A stretch of DNA of 5,071 nt from Betaproteobacteria bacterium (GTDB lineage Bacteria > Pseudomonadota > Gammaproteobacteria > Burkholderiales > JAHFRG01): assembly GCA_023258935.1 (NCBI GenBank), contig JAHFRG010000095.1, positions 1-5,071 of the forward strand, written 5' to 3'. Shown in pieces: positions 1-5,071 of the stretch (its first letter is position 1; each line of letters opens with the position of its first letter). The position numbers and the translations under genes are program-made. Under the pieces are notes generated by a model. The model made no database searches and was not told the DNA's origin. It worked only from the letters and a program-made list of their open reading frames with translations.

Positions 1-1103
1 TTCCGGGGGGGTTCAACAACCTTAACCCTGATTTCCTGCCGTTGTGTGTGCAGGCAGCGATGGTCGCGGTGGAAAAAGTCTGTCCCGAGGCCAAGGGCGC
101 GCTGCTGATTCCGGAGAGTCACACGCGCAATATTTTTTATTTGCAAAATGTTGCGACTCTGCAATCCATCCTGCGCCAGGCGGGAATGAATGTACGCATC
201 GGCAGCTTGCTGCCTGAAATCACTGCGCCCACGGAGTTGAAGCTGCCGGATGGTAAAAGCCTACTGCTGGAACCGCTGGTGCGCAAAGGTAACCGCCTGG
301 GTCTTGCCAATTTCGACCCTTGCGTGGTGGTTTTGAATAACGATTTATCAGCGGGCATTCCGGATATTTTAAAAAACCTGGAACAATCGGTGTTGCCGCC
401 CCTGCATGCCGGCTGGGCGACGCGGCGCAAATCGAATCACTTCAGCGCTTACAAACGAGTCGCCGAGGAATTCGCCAAACTCATCGGAATCGACCCTTGG
501 CTGATCAATCCCTATTTTGCGACCTGCGGTGAAATCAATTTTCAAGAGCACCGCGGCGAGGAATGCTTGGCCAGTTGGGTGGAGCAGATCCTAAACGACA
601 TCCGCGCCAAATACCAGGAATACGGCATCAAGGAAAAGCCTTTTGTCATCGTCAAGGCCGATGCCGGCACTTACGGCATGGGCATCATGACGGTGAAGGA
701 TGCTTCCGAAGTGCGTGGCTTGAGCAGCAAACAGCGCAAAAAGATGGCGGTGGTCAAGGAAGGATTGGCAGTTACCGAAGCAATGGTGCAGGAAGGCGTG
801 CATACTTTTGAAAGCATCAACGATGCGGTGGCCGAGCCGGTGGTATATATGATCGATCATTTTGTGGTTGGCGGATTTTACCGTGTGCACACCAGCCGCG
901 GCACAGACGAAAACCTCAACTCGCCCGGAATGCATTTTGTACCGTTGGCATTCGAGAGCCCCTGCTTGTTGCCCGATCCGACACAGCCCGGCTGCGTACC
1001 CAATCGGTTTTATGCTTATGGAGTCATAGCAAGGCTCGCGCTGCTCGCCGCAGCCATCGAACTCGAACAAAGCGAAAAAGCTTTCGAAAAAGCGACCGCT
1101 TAG
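1..1103 (+). CDS. gshA: Glutamate-cysteine ligase, ferrooxidans-type family (5' end missing)
   Basis: Catalyses the ATP-dependent joining of glutamate and cysteine to gamma-glutamylcysteine, the first step of glutathione synthesis, in the cytoplasm. The frame is open from the first full codon at position 3 and reads PGGFNNLNPDFLPL, which is internal sequence of this family, so the true start lies before the window. The TTG at 42 is a leucine codon, not a start. 366 residues are visible; from the remembered family length of about 430, roughly 65 N-terminal residues are missing. Recognisable segments are IPESHTRNIFYLQNV, the glycine-rich VKADAGTYGMGIM at 651-689 (probable ATP-grasp-like nucleotide-binding part) and DHFVVGGFYRVH at 855-890. 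This family (TIGR02049/GshA type) occurs in beta- and some gammaproteobacteria and is not similar in sequence to E. coli GshA. The stop TAG lies 2 bases before gshB, which supports co-transcription and the assigned role. Confidence 0.93.
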   Translation, partial: PGGFNNLNPDFLPLCVQAAMVAVEKVCPEAKGALLIPESHTRNIFYLQNVATLQSILRQAGMNVRIGSLLPEITAPTELKLPDGKSLLLEPLVRKGNRLGLANFDPCVVVLNNDLSAGIPDILKNLEQSVLPPLHAGWATRRKSNHFSAYKRVAEEFAKLIGIDPWLINPYFATCGEINFQEHRGEECLASWVEQILNDIRAKYQEYGIKEKPFVIVKADAGTYGMGIMTVKDASEVRGLSSKQRKKMAVVKEGLAVTEAMVQEGVHTFESINDAVAEPVVYMIDHFVVGGFYRVHTSRGTDENLNSPGMHFVPLAFESPCLLPDPTQPGCVPNRFYAYGVIARLALLAAAIELEQSEKAFEKATA

Positions 1104-1105
1104 CC

Positions 1106-2056
1106 ATGAACTTCGCTTTCATTCTAGATCCTCTTGACACCCTCACGGTTTACAAGGACTCCAGCTTCGCCATGATGGTTGAGGCGGCATCCCGCGGTCA
1201 TACACTCTACGTCATGCAGCAGCAAGATGTGGTATTGCAGCTCGGCCGTGTGCTGGGCCATGCGCGTAAACTCACGCTGACCGGGAATGAGGACGACTGG
1301 TACCGGGCAGGCGAAACTGAAGTAATGCCGCTTGAGCGCTTCGATGCGGTGCTGATGCGCAAGGACCCGCCGTACGATATGGAGTACATCTACAGCACTT
1401 ATTTGCTGGAACTCGCCGAAGCACAGGGAGCAAGAGTTTTCAACAAGCCAAAGGCATTGCGTGATTTCAACGAAAAGCTCGCCATCGCCAAATTCAATGC
1501 ATTCACCGCGCCGAGCTTGGTAACGCGCCGGGCCGAACTGATCTTGAAATTCCTGGCGCAGCATCATGACGTGATTCTCAAACCGCTCGACGGAATGGCG
1601 GGGCGCTCGGTGTTCCGCATACGCGAACAGGATGTGAATCTCAACGCCACCATCGAAACTCTTACCCAGCATGGAACACGGACCATCATGTCGCAACGCT
1701 ACATTCCGGAAGTCGTCAAAGGCGACAAGCGCATCCTGCTGATTGACGGAACGCCGGCGCCTTATGCCTTGGCGCGCATCCCCAAGCCGGGAGAGACCCG
1801 TGCCAATCTCGCCGCCGGTGGAACAGGAGTGGCGCAGCCACTCTCGCCTCGCGACCAGGAAATCGCCGATACCCTGGGACCGCAACTTGGCAAGGAAGGT
1901 TTGATTCTGGTCGGGCTCGATGTGATAGGCGACTATCTCACCGAAATCAATGTCACCAGCCCTACCTGCATGCGGGAGATAACCGATCAGACGGGCTTCA
2001 ATGTCGCGGGGATGATGCTTGACGCGCTGGAAAAAACAGTGAAGCGCAAGACGTGA
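1106..2056 (+). CDS. gshB: Glutathione synthetase
   Basis: Joins gamma-glutamylcysteine and glycine with ATP to give glutathione, the second step after GshA. The 316 residues equal the length of E. coli GshB, and the protein aligns with it by eye from end to end. Visible motifs are KDSSFAM near residue 17, MRKDPPYD at 84-91, NKPKALRDFNEK at 113-124, ILKPLDGMAGRSVFR at 157-171, GDKR at 206-209, the flexible-loop region ARIPKPGETR then NLAAGGTG at 223-241, and the ATP-grasp metal and substrate segment VGLDVIGDYLTEINVTSPTC at 269-288. Residues 160-166 read PLDGMAG where the E. coli enzyme has PLDGMGG, a small change in a conserved loop. The ATG at 1106 gives the family-typical N terminus (MNFAFILDPLD). 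No strong Shine-Dalgarno precedes it, and with only 2 bases after the gshA stop, translation is probably coupled to gshA. Confidence 0.97.
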   Translation: MNFAFILDPLDTLTVYKDSSFAMMVEAASRGHTLYVMQQQDVVLQLGRVLGHARKLTLTGNEDDWYRAGETEVMPLERFDAVLMRKDPPYDMEYIYSTYLLELAEAQGARVFNKPKALRDFNEKLAIAKFNAFTAPSLVTRRAELILKFLAQHHDVILKPLDGMAGRSVFRIREQDVNLNATIETLTQHGTRTIMSQRYIPEVVKGDKRILLIDGTPAPYALARIPKPGETRANLAAGGTGVAQPLSPRDQEIADTLGPQLGKEGLILVGLDVIGDYLTEINVTSPTCMREITDQTGFNVAGMMLDALEKTVKRKT

Positions 2057-2167
2057 GAATGAACTCGCCCTCCCCAACCTTCCTTCCTGATTGATTTCTT
2101 CCAAAGCGCGGTGAAGTCTCTGTCGTCCAGGCAATCAATAAGCGCCCGGATTCCTGGAAAAAAATAC

Positions 2168-2185
2168 GGTAATTCGCGAAATTCC
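2168..2185. repeat. Imperfect palindrome in the gshB-pts gap, possible operator
   Basis: An 18-base imperfect inverted repeat with a perfect 8-base core TTCGCGAA at 2173-2180; 7 of 9 opposed positions are complementary. It lies about 25 bases upstream of the weak promoter candidate for the pts genes, where a dimeric regulator could bind. No known operator was recognised and a chance occurrence is quite possible. Confidence 0.2.
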
Positions 2186-2209
2186 TAAAAGGCAAAGGGC
2201 CAGGTATTG

Positions 2210-2238
2210 CTGCTTTGTTGAAGTCGCTGGAGTAAAAT
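2210..2238 (+). promoter_or_regulatory. Weak sigma70-like promoter candidate for the pts cluster
   Basis: TAAAAT at 2233-2238 is a good -10 element placed 28 bases before the first pts gene. At 17-base spacing the -35 position (2210-2215) reads CTGCTT, which is poor. A promoter somewhere in this 210-base gap is plausible because no spacing this large occurs elsewhere between the genes up to ptsI, but the exact site is uncertain. The rest of 2057-2266 shows no gene and no clear terminator for gshAB. Confidence 0.3.
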
Positions 2239-2256
2239 TAAAGATACTTTTTATTT

Positions 2257-2261
2257 AGGAG
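2257..2261 (+). promoter_or_regulatory. Ribosome binding site of the EIIA gene
   Basis: AGGAG lies 5 bases upstream of the ATG at 2267. It is the clearest Shine-Dalgarno in the window and fixes the start of the EIIA gene. Confidence 0.75.
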
Positions 2262-2266
2262 CTGAG

Positions 2267-2680
2267 ATGGTAGGCATTTTGATTGTTGCGCACGGCACCC
2301 TGGGTGAAAGCCTGATCCACTGTGTAAGCAATGTCATGGGCAGCCGCCCGCCACAACTGATGCAAATCGGGGTGACGGTGCATGACGACCCGCAGGCGAT
2401 CTTGCCACAGGCGCTGAAACTCGTGAAACAGCTCGATCAGGGTAAGGGCGTGCTGGTGTTAAGCGATATCTACGGCGCGACGCCGTGCAATATTGCGGCC
2501 AAACTGCTGATTCCCGGAAAAGTGGAAGGGGTTGCGGGCGTCAACCTGCCGATGTTGATTCGCGCGCTCACCTATCGAAACGAGCCGCTGAAAATAGTGA
2601 TGGAAAAAGCGCTCTCTGGCGGCTGCGAAGGCGTGCTGCACATTACCACGGACGGTTATGATGCCGCAACGGGAAGCTGA
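2267..2680 (+). CDS. ptsM: PTS EIIA component, mannose (ManX-like) family
   Basis: A cytoplasmic phosphotransfer protein that accepts a phosphate from HPr. The 137 residues cover a single EIIA-Man domain with no fused EIIB. The phosphorylated histidine is His9 in ILIVAHGTLGES; Asp67 in VLVLSDIYGATPCN matches the conserved aspartate near the active site of E. coli ManX, and GVNLPML at 91-97 is the usual family motif. It heads a cluster with HPr and Enzyme I, its expected phosphate donors, and its 3' end overlaps ptsH by 20 bases. No EIIB, EIIC or EIID gene is present in the window. In betaproteobacteria such as Ralstonia/Cupriavidus the equivalent gene has been called ptsM and is thought to act in regulation rather than sugar uptake; that role is inferred here. 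A good Shine-Dalgarno supports the ATG chosen. The family is certain; the symbol is less so. Confidence 0.93.
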   Translation: MVGILIVAHGTLGESLIHCVSNVMGSRPPQLMQIGVTVHDDPQAILPQALKLVKQLDQGKGVLVLSDIYGATPCNIAAKLLIPGKVEGVAGVNLPMLIRALTYRNEPLKIVMEKALSGGCEGVLHITTDGYDAATGS

Positions 2681-2930
2681 AATCATCAACAAACTTGGGC
2701 TGCACGCGCGTGCCGCGGCTAAACTCACCCAGCTCGCCGGACGGTTCAAGAGCGATATTTGGCTATCGCGCAACGGCCAGCGCGTCAACGCAAAAAGCAT
2801 CATGGGCGTGATGATGCTCGCGGCAAGCAAAGGAAGCTCGATTGGCATCGAAGCCAGCGGCGAAGACGAAAATGAAGCGCTGCAGGCACTTGTAGATTTG
2901 ATAGGCAGTTATTTCGGGGAAGGCGAATGA
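2661..2930 (+). CDS. ptsH: Phosphocarrier protein HPr
   Basis: Small cytoplasmic phosphocarrier that takes phosphate from Enzyme I and passes it to EIIA proteins. 89 residues, the usual HPr size. The active-site motif is NKLGLHARAAAKL with His15, and NAKSIMGVMML carries Ser46, the site that HPr kinase (HprK) modifies in organisms that have it. Two adjacent ATG codons are possible starts (2658 and 2661). The second is preferred because it puts the histidine and serine at the family positions 15 and 46 and matches remembered betaproteobacterial HPr N termini; the first adds one methionine. The start lies inside the EIIA gene, 20 bases before that gene ends, in another frame, with only a weak GGACGG upstream, so translation is probably coupled. 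The stop overlaps the ptsI start in ATGA. Confidence 0.95.
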   Translation: MPQREAEIINKLGLHARAAAKLTQLAGRFKSDIWLSRNGQRVNAKSIMGVMMLAASKGSSIGIEASGEDENEALQALVDLIGSYFGEGE

Positions 2931-4648
2931 GCTTCACCATGCACGGCATCGGGGTATCCGAAGGCATTGCTATCGGGCAGGCACACCTGCTTTCGCACGC
3001 CACGCTGGAAGTTGCGCATTACACCGTGCGCGAACATGAAGTCGCAAACGAAATCGCGCGTTTTGACGCCGCGATCAAGGAAGTGCAGGCAGAACTGCAA
3101 ACCCTGCATGAAAACATGGCCGCCAACGTCCCCGCCGAGCTCGCAGCCTTCCTAGACCTGCACCGGATGATTCTCTCCGACCCTATCATCTCCAAAGCCG
3201 CGTCGAAACGTATCAAAGAACAGCACTGCAACGCCGAGTGGGCTCTCAAACAGCAACTAGATGAACTGCTCGAGCGGTTTGACGAGATCGAGGATAATTA
3301 CCTGCGCGAGCGCAAGGCCGACGTCATTCAGGTCGGTGAACGGATACTGAAAGCGCTTATGGGTCACCCGGGTCATGTGCCTCCGCCTGCCGACCTCGAG
3401 CAGAACAACATCCTCGTTGCACATGACTTGAGTCCGGCGGAACTTATTCTATTCAAGCAGCATCGCTTCGCTGCCTTCATTACCGACATCGGAGGACCGA
3501 TGTCGCACACCGCGATTGTCGCTCGCAGCCTGAACGTTCCCTCGATCGCGGCGCTGCACCATGCGCGGCAGCTGGTGCGTGAAGAAGACACACTGGTGGT
3601 AGACGGCACCCAGGGCGTGGTAATCGTCAATCCTGACAAGCAGGTTCTCGCCGAGTACAAGCTGCGCCAAAACCAGAGAGAACTCGAGCGGCAGAAGCTT
3701 AAACGTCTGAAACTTACCCGCTCTACGACTTTGGATGGCACGGCGGTGGAACTGCAAGCCAACATCGAGTTGCCGCAGGACATCGAGCAGGTGAAGGAGA
3801 ACGGCGCGATGGGCATCGGCCTGTTCCGCAGCGAATTTCTGTACCTGAACCGTCCCGATTTGCCCAGCGAAGAGGAGCAGCTGGAAGCCTATCGCAAAGT
3901 TGCGCAGAAAATGCGCGGTCTACCGGTCACCATCCGCACGCTCGATCTGGGCGCCGATAAGAGCATGAATGGCACCGAGCGCGGCCCCAATCCGGCGTTA
4001 GGCTTGCGCGCCATACGGCTCTGCCTCGCCGAGCCGCAAATGTTCCATACGCAATTGCGTGCGATACTGCGCGCCACCAATTACGGCAACATCCGCATCC
4101 TGATACCGATGCTCTCCAATGTCGCCGAGCTTAACCAAACTTTGCAATCAATCGAGCTGGCAAAGACCAGTCTCGACAAAGACCGTATCCCCTACAACCA
4201 CCGTGTTGAAATAGGCGGCATGATTGAAATCCCCGCTGCGGCTTTGGCGCTCGGCTTATTCATTAAAAAACTCGACTTCCTCTCCATTGGAACCAATGAT
4301 CTGATTCAATACACGCTGGCGATAGACCGCGCCGACGATGCCGTCGCCCATCTCTATGATCCGCTTCACCCTGCGGTACTGCATTTAATTGCCCATATTA
4401 TTGCGACTGCTAACAAAGCCGGTGTTCCCATCGCGGTGTGCGGGGAAATGGCCGGCGATGTTTCGCTCACGCGTTTGCTGCTGGGCTTGGGCCTGCGCCA
4501 GTTTTCAATGCATCCTGCTTACCTCCTCTCAGTTAAGCAGCAAGTGCTTAGAACCAACATCCCGGAAATCACCGGGCTCACGCAAAAGATTCTCAAAGCC
4601 GACGAGCCTGAAAAAGTGCGCGAGCTGCTATCCCGCCTGAACAGCTAG
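2927..4648 (+). CDS. ptsI: Phosphoenolpyruvate-protein phosphotransferase (PTS Enzyme I)
   Basis: Starts the PTS chain by taking phosphate from phosphoenolpyruvate and giving it to HPr, in the cytoplasm. At 573 residues it is full length for Enzyme I (E. coli 575). The N-terminal HPr-binding helical part covers about 5-145. The swivelling phosphohistidine domain, about 150-230, has His194 in GGPMSHTAIVAR. A charged helical linker (about 242-262) leads to the C-terminal PEP-binding barrel at about 265-545, with Arg301 (GLFRSEFLY), Arg337 (RTLDLGADK), Glu434 (GGMIEIPAA), Asn457-Asp458 (GTNDLIQYTLAIDR) and Cys505 (VCGEMAGD). These match the E. coli catalytic residues in order and spacing. The ATG overlaps the ptsH stop (ATGA) and has GGGGAAGG just upstream at 2916-2923. 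No extra GAF domain is present, so this is standard Enzyme I, not PtsP. No convincing terminator follows the gene. Confidence 0.98.
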   Translation: MSFTMHGIGVSEGIAIGQAHLLSHATLEVAHYTVREHEVANEIARFDAAIKEVQAELQTLHENMAANVPAELAAFLDLHRMILSDPIISKAASKRIKEQHCNAEWALKQQLDELLERFDEIEDNYLRERKADVIQVGERILKALMGHPGHVPPPADLEQNNILVAHDLSPAELILFKQHRFAAFITDIGGPMSHTAIVARSLNVPSIAALHHARQLVREEDTLVVDGTQGVVIVNPDKQVLAEYKLRQNQRELERQKLKRLKLTRSTTLDGTAVELQANIELPQDIEQVKENGAMGIGLFRSEFLYLNRPDLPSEEEQLEAYRKVAQKMRGLPVTIRTLDLGADKSMNGTERGPNPALGLRAIRLCLAEPQMFHTQLRAILRATNYGNIRILIPMLSNVAELNQTLQSIELAKTSLDKDRIPYNHRVEIGGMIEIPAAALALGLFIKKLDFLSIGTNDLIQYTLAIDRADDAVAHLYDPLHPAVLHLIAHIIATANKAGVPIAVCGEMAGDVSLTRLLLGLGLRQFSMHPAYLLSVKQQVLRTNIPEITGLTQKILKADEPEKVRELLSRLNS

Positions 4649-4705
4649 ATTAAAATTGGAAGGTAACTAAAGCAGTCATCTCGCCATTCGAGCCAGCCTT
4701 TTTGC

Positions 4706-4734
4706 TTGACAAACGCAGACCTCCAAAGTAATCT
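4706..4734 (+). promoter_or_regulatory. Sigma70 promoter of the metX leader
   Basis: A perfect -35 TTGACA at 4706-4711 is followed by a 17-base spacer and TAATCT at 4729-4734 (five of six bases match TATAAT-type consensus positions loosely: T, A, and final T are kept). The predicted start is about A4741, one base before the first riboswitch helix. This lets metX be transcribed independently of the pts genes and yields a leader that begins directly with the aptamer. Confidence 0.8.
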
Positions 4735-4741
4735 GAAACTA

Positions 4742-4791
4742 AGCGCCGATTTGTTCGGCTTGCGGGCGCTAAATAAATTCAGCTAAAAGAC
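4742..4791 (+). ncRNA. SAM-II (SAM-alpha) riboswitch aptamer upstream of metX
   Basis: A cis-acting RNA that binds S-adenosylmethionine and controls methionine synthesis genes. Helix P1 pairs AGCGCC (4742-4747) with GGCGCT (4765-4770), six perfect pairs. The 17-base loop between the arms (4748-4764) begins GATTTG and contains CTTGC, and the 3' strand has AAATAAAT then AGCTAAAAGA (4771-4790), which would fold back into the P1 loop as the H-type pseudoknot. P1, the loop length and the spacing to GCTAAA agree with the metX SAM-II aptamer solved from marine metagenomic DNA as I recall it. I could not settle the exact P2 pairing by eye; GGCT 4757-4760 with AGCT 4781-4784 is one candidate. Its place before metX fits the known role of this class. 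It is followed at once by a terminator, which suggests control of transcription. Confidence 0.87.
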
Positions 4792-4828
4792 AGACCCGCA
4801 TACAACCGAATGCGGGTTTTTTATTTTG
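4792..4828 (+). terminator. Intrinsic terminator of the SAM-II riboswitch (metX attenuator)
   Basis: ACCCGCAT (4794-4801) pairs perfectly with ATGCGGGT (4810-4817) across an 8-base loop, followed by six T (4817-4822), then A and four more T. It sits between the aptamer and metX, so it must be conditional for metX to be expressed. The 5' arm CCCGCA can instead pair with TGCGGG (4761-4766) inside the aptamer, and the loop/3' side CCGAA (4806-4810) with TTCGG (4754-4758), which gives an antiterminator. It may also catch read-through from ptsI, which has no obvious terminator of its own. Confidence 0.88.
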
Positions 4829-4872
4829 TGCATCGTTTATGCGTATTGCCGAGGTTAAATAACAATTTGTAA

Positions 4873-5071
4873 ATGGATACGAGCATTTCCAACCGGATTT
4901 TTGATCCCGCCACGGCGGATCGCCTCTCCCCTGAAAATTCCATCGGAATTGTCACGCCGCAGGAAGCGCACTTCAACACGCCGCTTGCCTGCAAATGCGG
5001 CGCTGTGCTGGATGGCTACGACCTCGTTTATGAAACCTACGGCACCCTGAACGCAGCCAAATCCAACGCCG
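4873..5071 (+). CDS. metX: Homoserine O-acyltransferase MetX (3' end missing)
   Basis: Activates homoserine by O-acylation, the committed step of methionine synthesis, as an alpha/beta-hydrolase-fold enzyme of the cytoplasm. Only the first 66 codons are in the window; the frame runs off the end. The family signature is clear: SIGIVTPQEAHFNTPLACKC, then LDGYDLVYETYGTLNAAKSNA, which precedes the nucleophile region in MetX proteins. The ATG at 4873 comes directly after an in-frame TAA (4870-4872), so no earlier start is possible. The first 20 or so residues before SIGIVTPQ are variable in the family. There is no Shine-Dalgarno at normal distance; the nearest, GAGG at 4851-4854, is 18 bases away. 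Whether it uses acetyl-CoA or succinyl-CoA depends on residues beyond the window. The SAM-II riboswitch upstream supports the assignment and implies repression by SAM. Confidence 0.93.
   Translation, partial: MDTSISNRIFDPATADRLSPENSIGIVTPQEAHFNTPLACKCGAVLDGYDLVYETYGTLNAAKSNA

Noticed and set aside
42..44. TTG as a possible start of gshA
   Set aside because: The frame continues upstream to the window edge and encodes conserved family residues (PGGFNNLNPDFLP), so this is an internal leucine.
1124..2134. A 336-codon open frame on the - strand opposite gshB
   Set aside because: It mirrors gshB codon structure and has no recognisable domain, while gshB on the other strand is an unmistakable full-length enzyme. 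Long antisense frames like this are common in GC-rich genes.
2090..2139. Inverted repeat ATTGATT / AATCAAT in the gshB-pts gap
   Set aside because: Seven A/T-rich bases separated by 36 bases is likely chance; there is no linked promoter element.
2127..2160. Hairpin TCCAGG...CCTGGA after gshB as a terminator
   Set aside because: Six pairs with a loop of over 20 bases, followed by A rather than T on the + strand. No function can be supported.
3373..3816. Open frames on the - strand within ptsI
   Set aside because: They are shadows of the ptsI reading frame, with no family resemblance and no separate ribosome binding site.
4671..4703. Possible terminator of the pts genes: CTCG-CCATT-CGAG followed by TTTTT
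   Set aside because: The stem is only 4 pairs and six bases separate it from the T-run, which also overlaps the approach to the metX -35 box. It is too weak to call.

Overview
The window reads as a chromosomal housekeeping region of a proteobacterium, most likely a betaproteobacterium (a Nitrosomonadales/Gallionellales-like lineage would fit). This rests on the gene families and their order: the ferrooxidans-type glutamate-cysteine ligase, which is unrelated in sequence to E. coli GshA; glutathione synthetase; then a compact mannose-class EIIA, HPr and Enzyme I set with no sugar transporter; then metX. The taxonomic call is from remembered gene order and protein similarity, not from a search. 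All genes lie on the + strand and no mobile element, tRNA, rRNA or CRISPR was seen.

Layout. Positions 1-1103 hold the 3' part of gshA, cut by the window start. gshB (1106-2056) follows after 2 bases; the pair makes glutathione in two ATP-dependent steps. A 210-base gap (2057-2266) holds an imperfect palindrome and a weak promoter candidate. The pts cluster follows with overlapping genes: EIIA of the mannose family (2267-2680), HPr (2661-2930) and Enzyme I (2927-4648). All visible phosphotransfer residues are intact (EIIA His9, HPr His15, EI His194 and Cys505), but no EIIB, EIIC or EIID gene is present, so the chain looks regulatory rather than a sugar uptake system.

The 224-base gap 4649-4872 is the most interesting part. 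It contains a near-consensus sigma70 promoter (TTGACA, 17 bases, TAATCT), a SAM-II (SAM-alpha) riboswitch that begins at about the predicted transcription start, and a strong intrinsic terminator directly after the aptamer. The 5' part of metX (4873 to window end) follows; MetX acylates homoserine in methionine synthesis. Segments inside the aptamer are complementary to the 5' arm and loop of the terminator, so a mutually exclusive antiterminator can be drawn. The model is that SAM binding stabilises the aptamer, frees the terminator and switches metX off. No wholly new protein system is seen; the riboswitch architecture, apparently outside its usual alphaproteobacterial range, is the main find.
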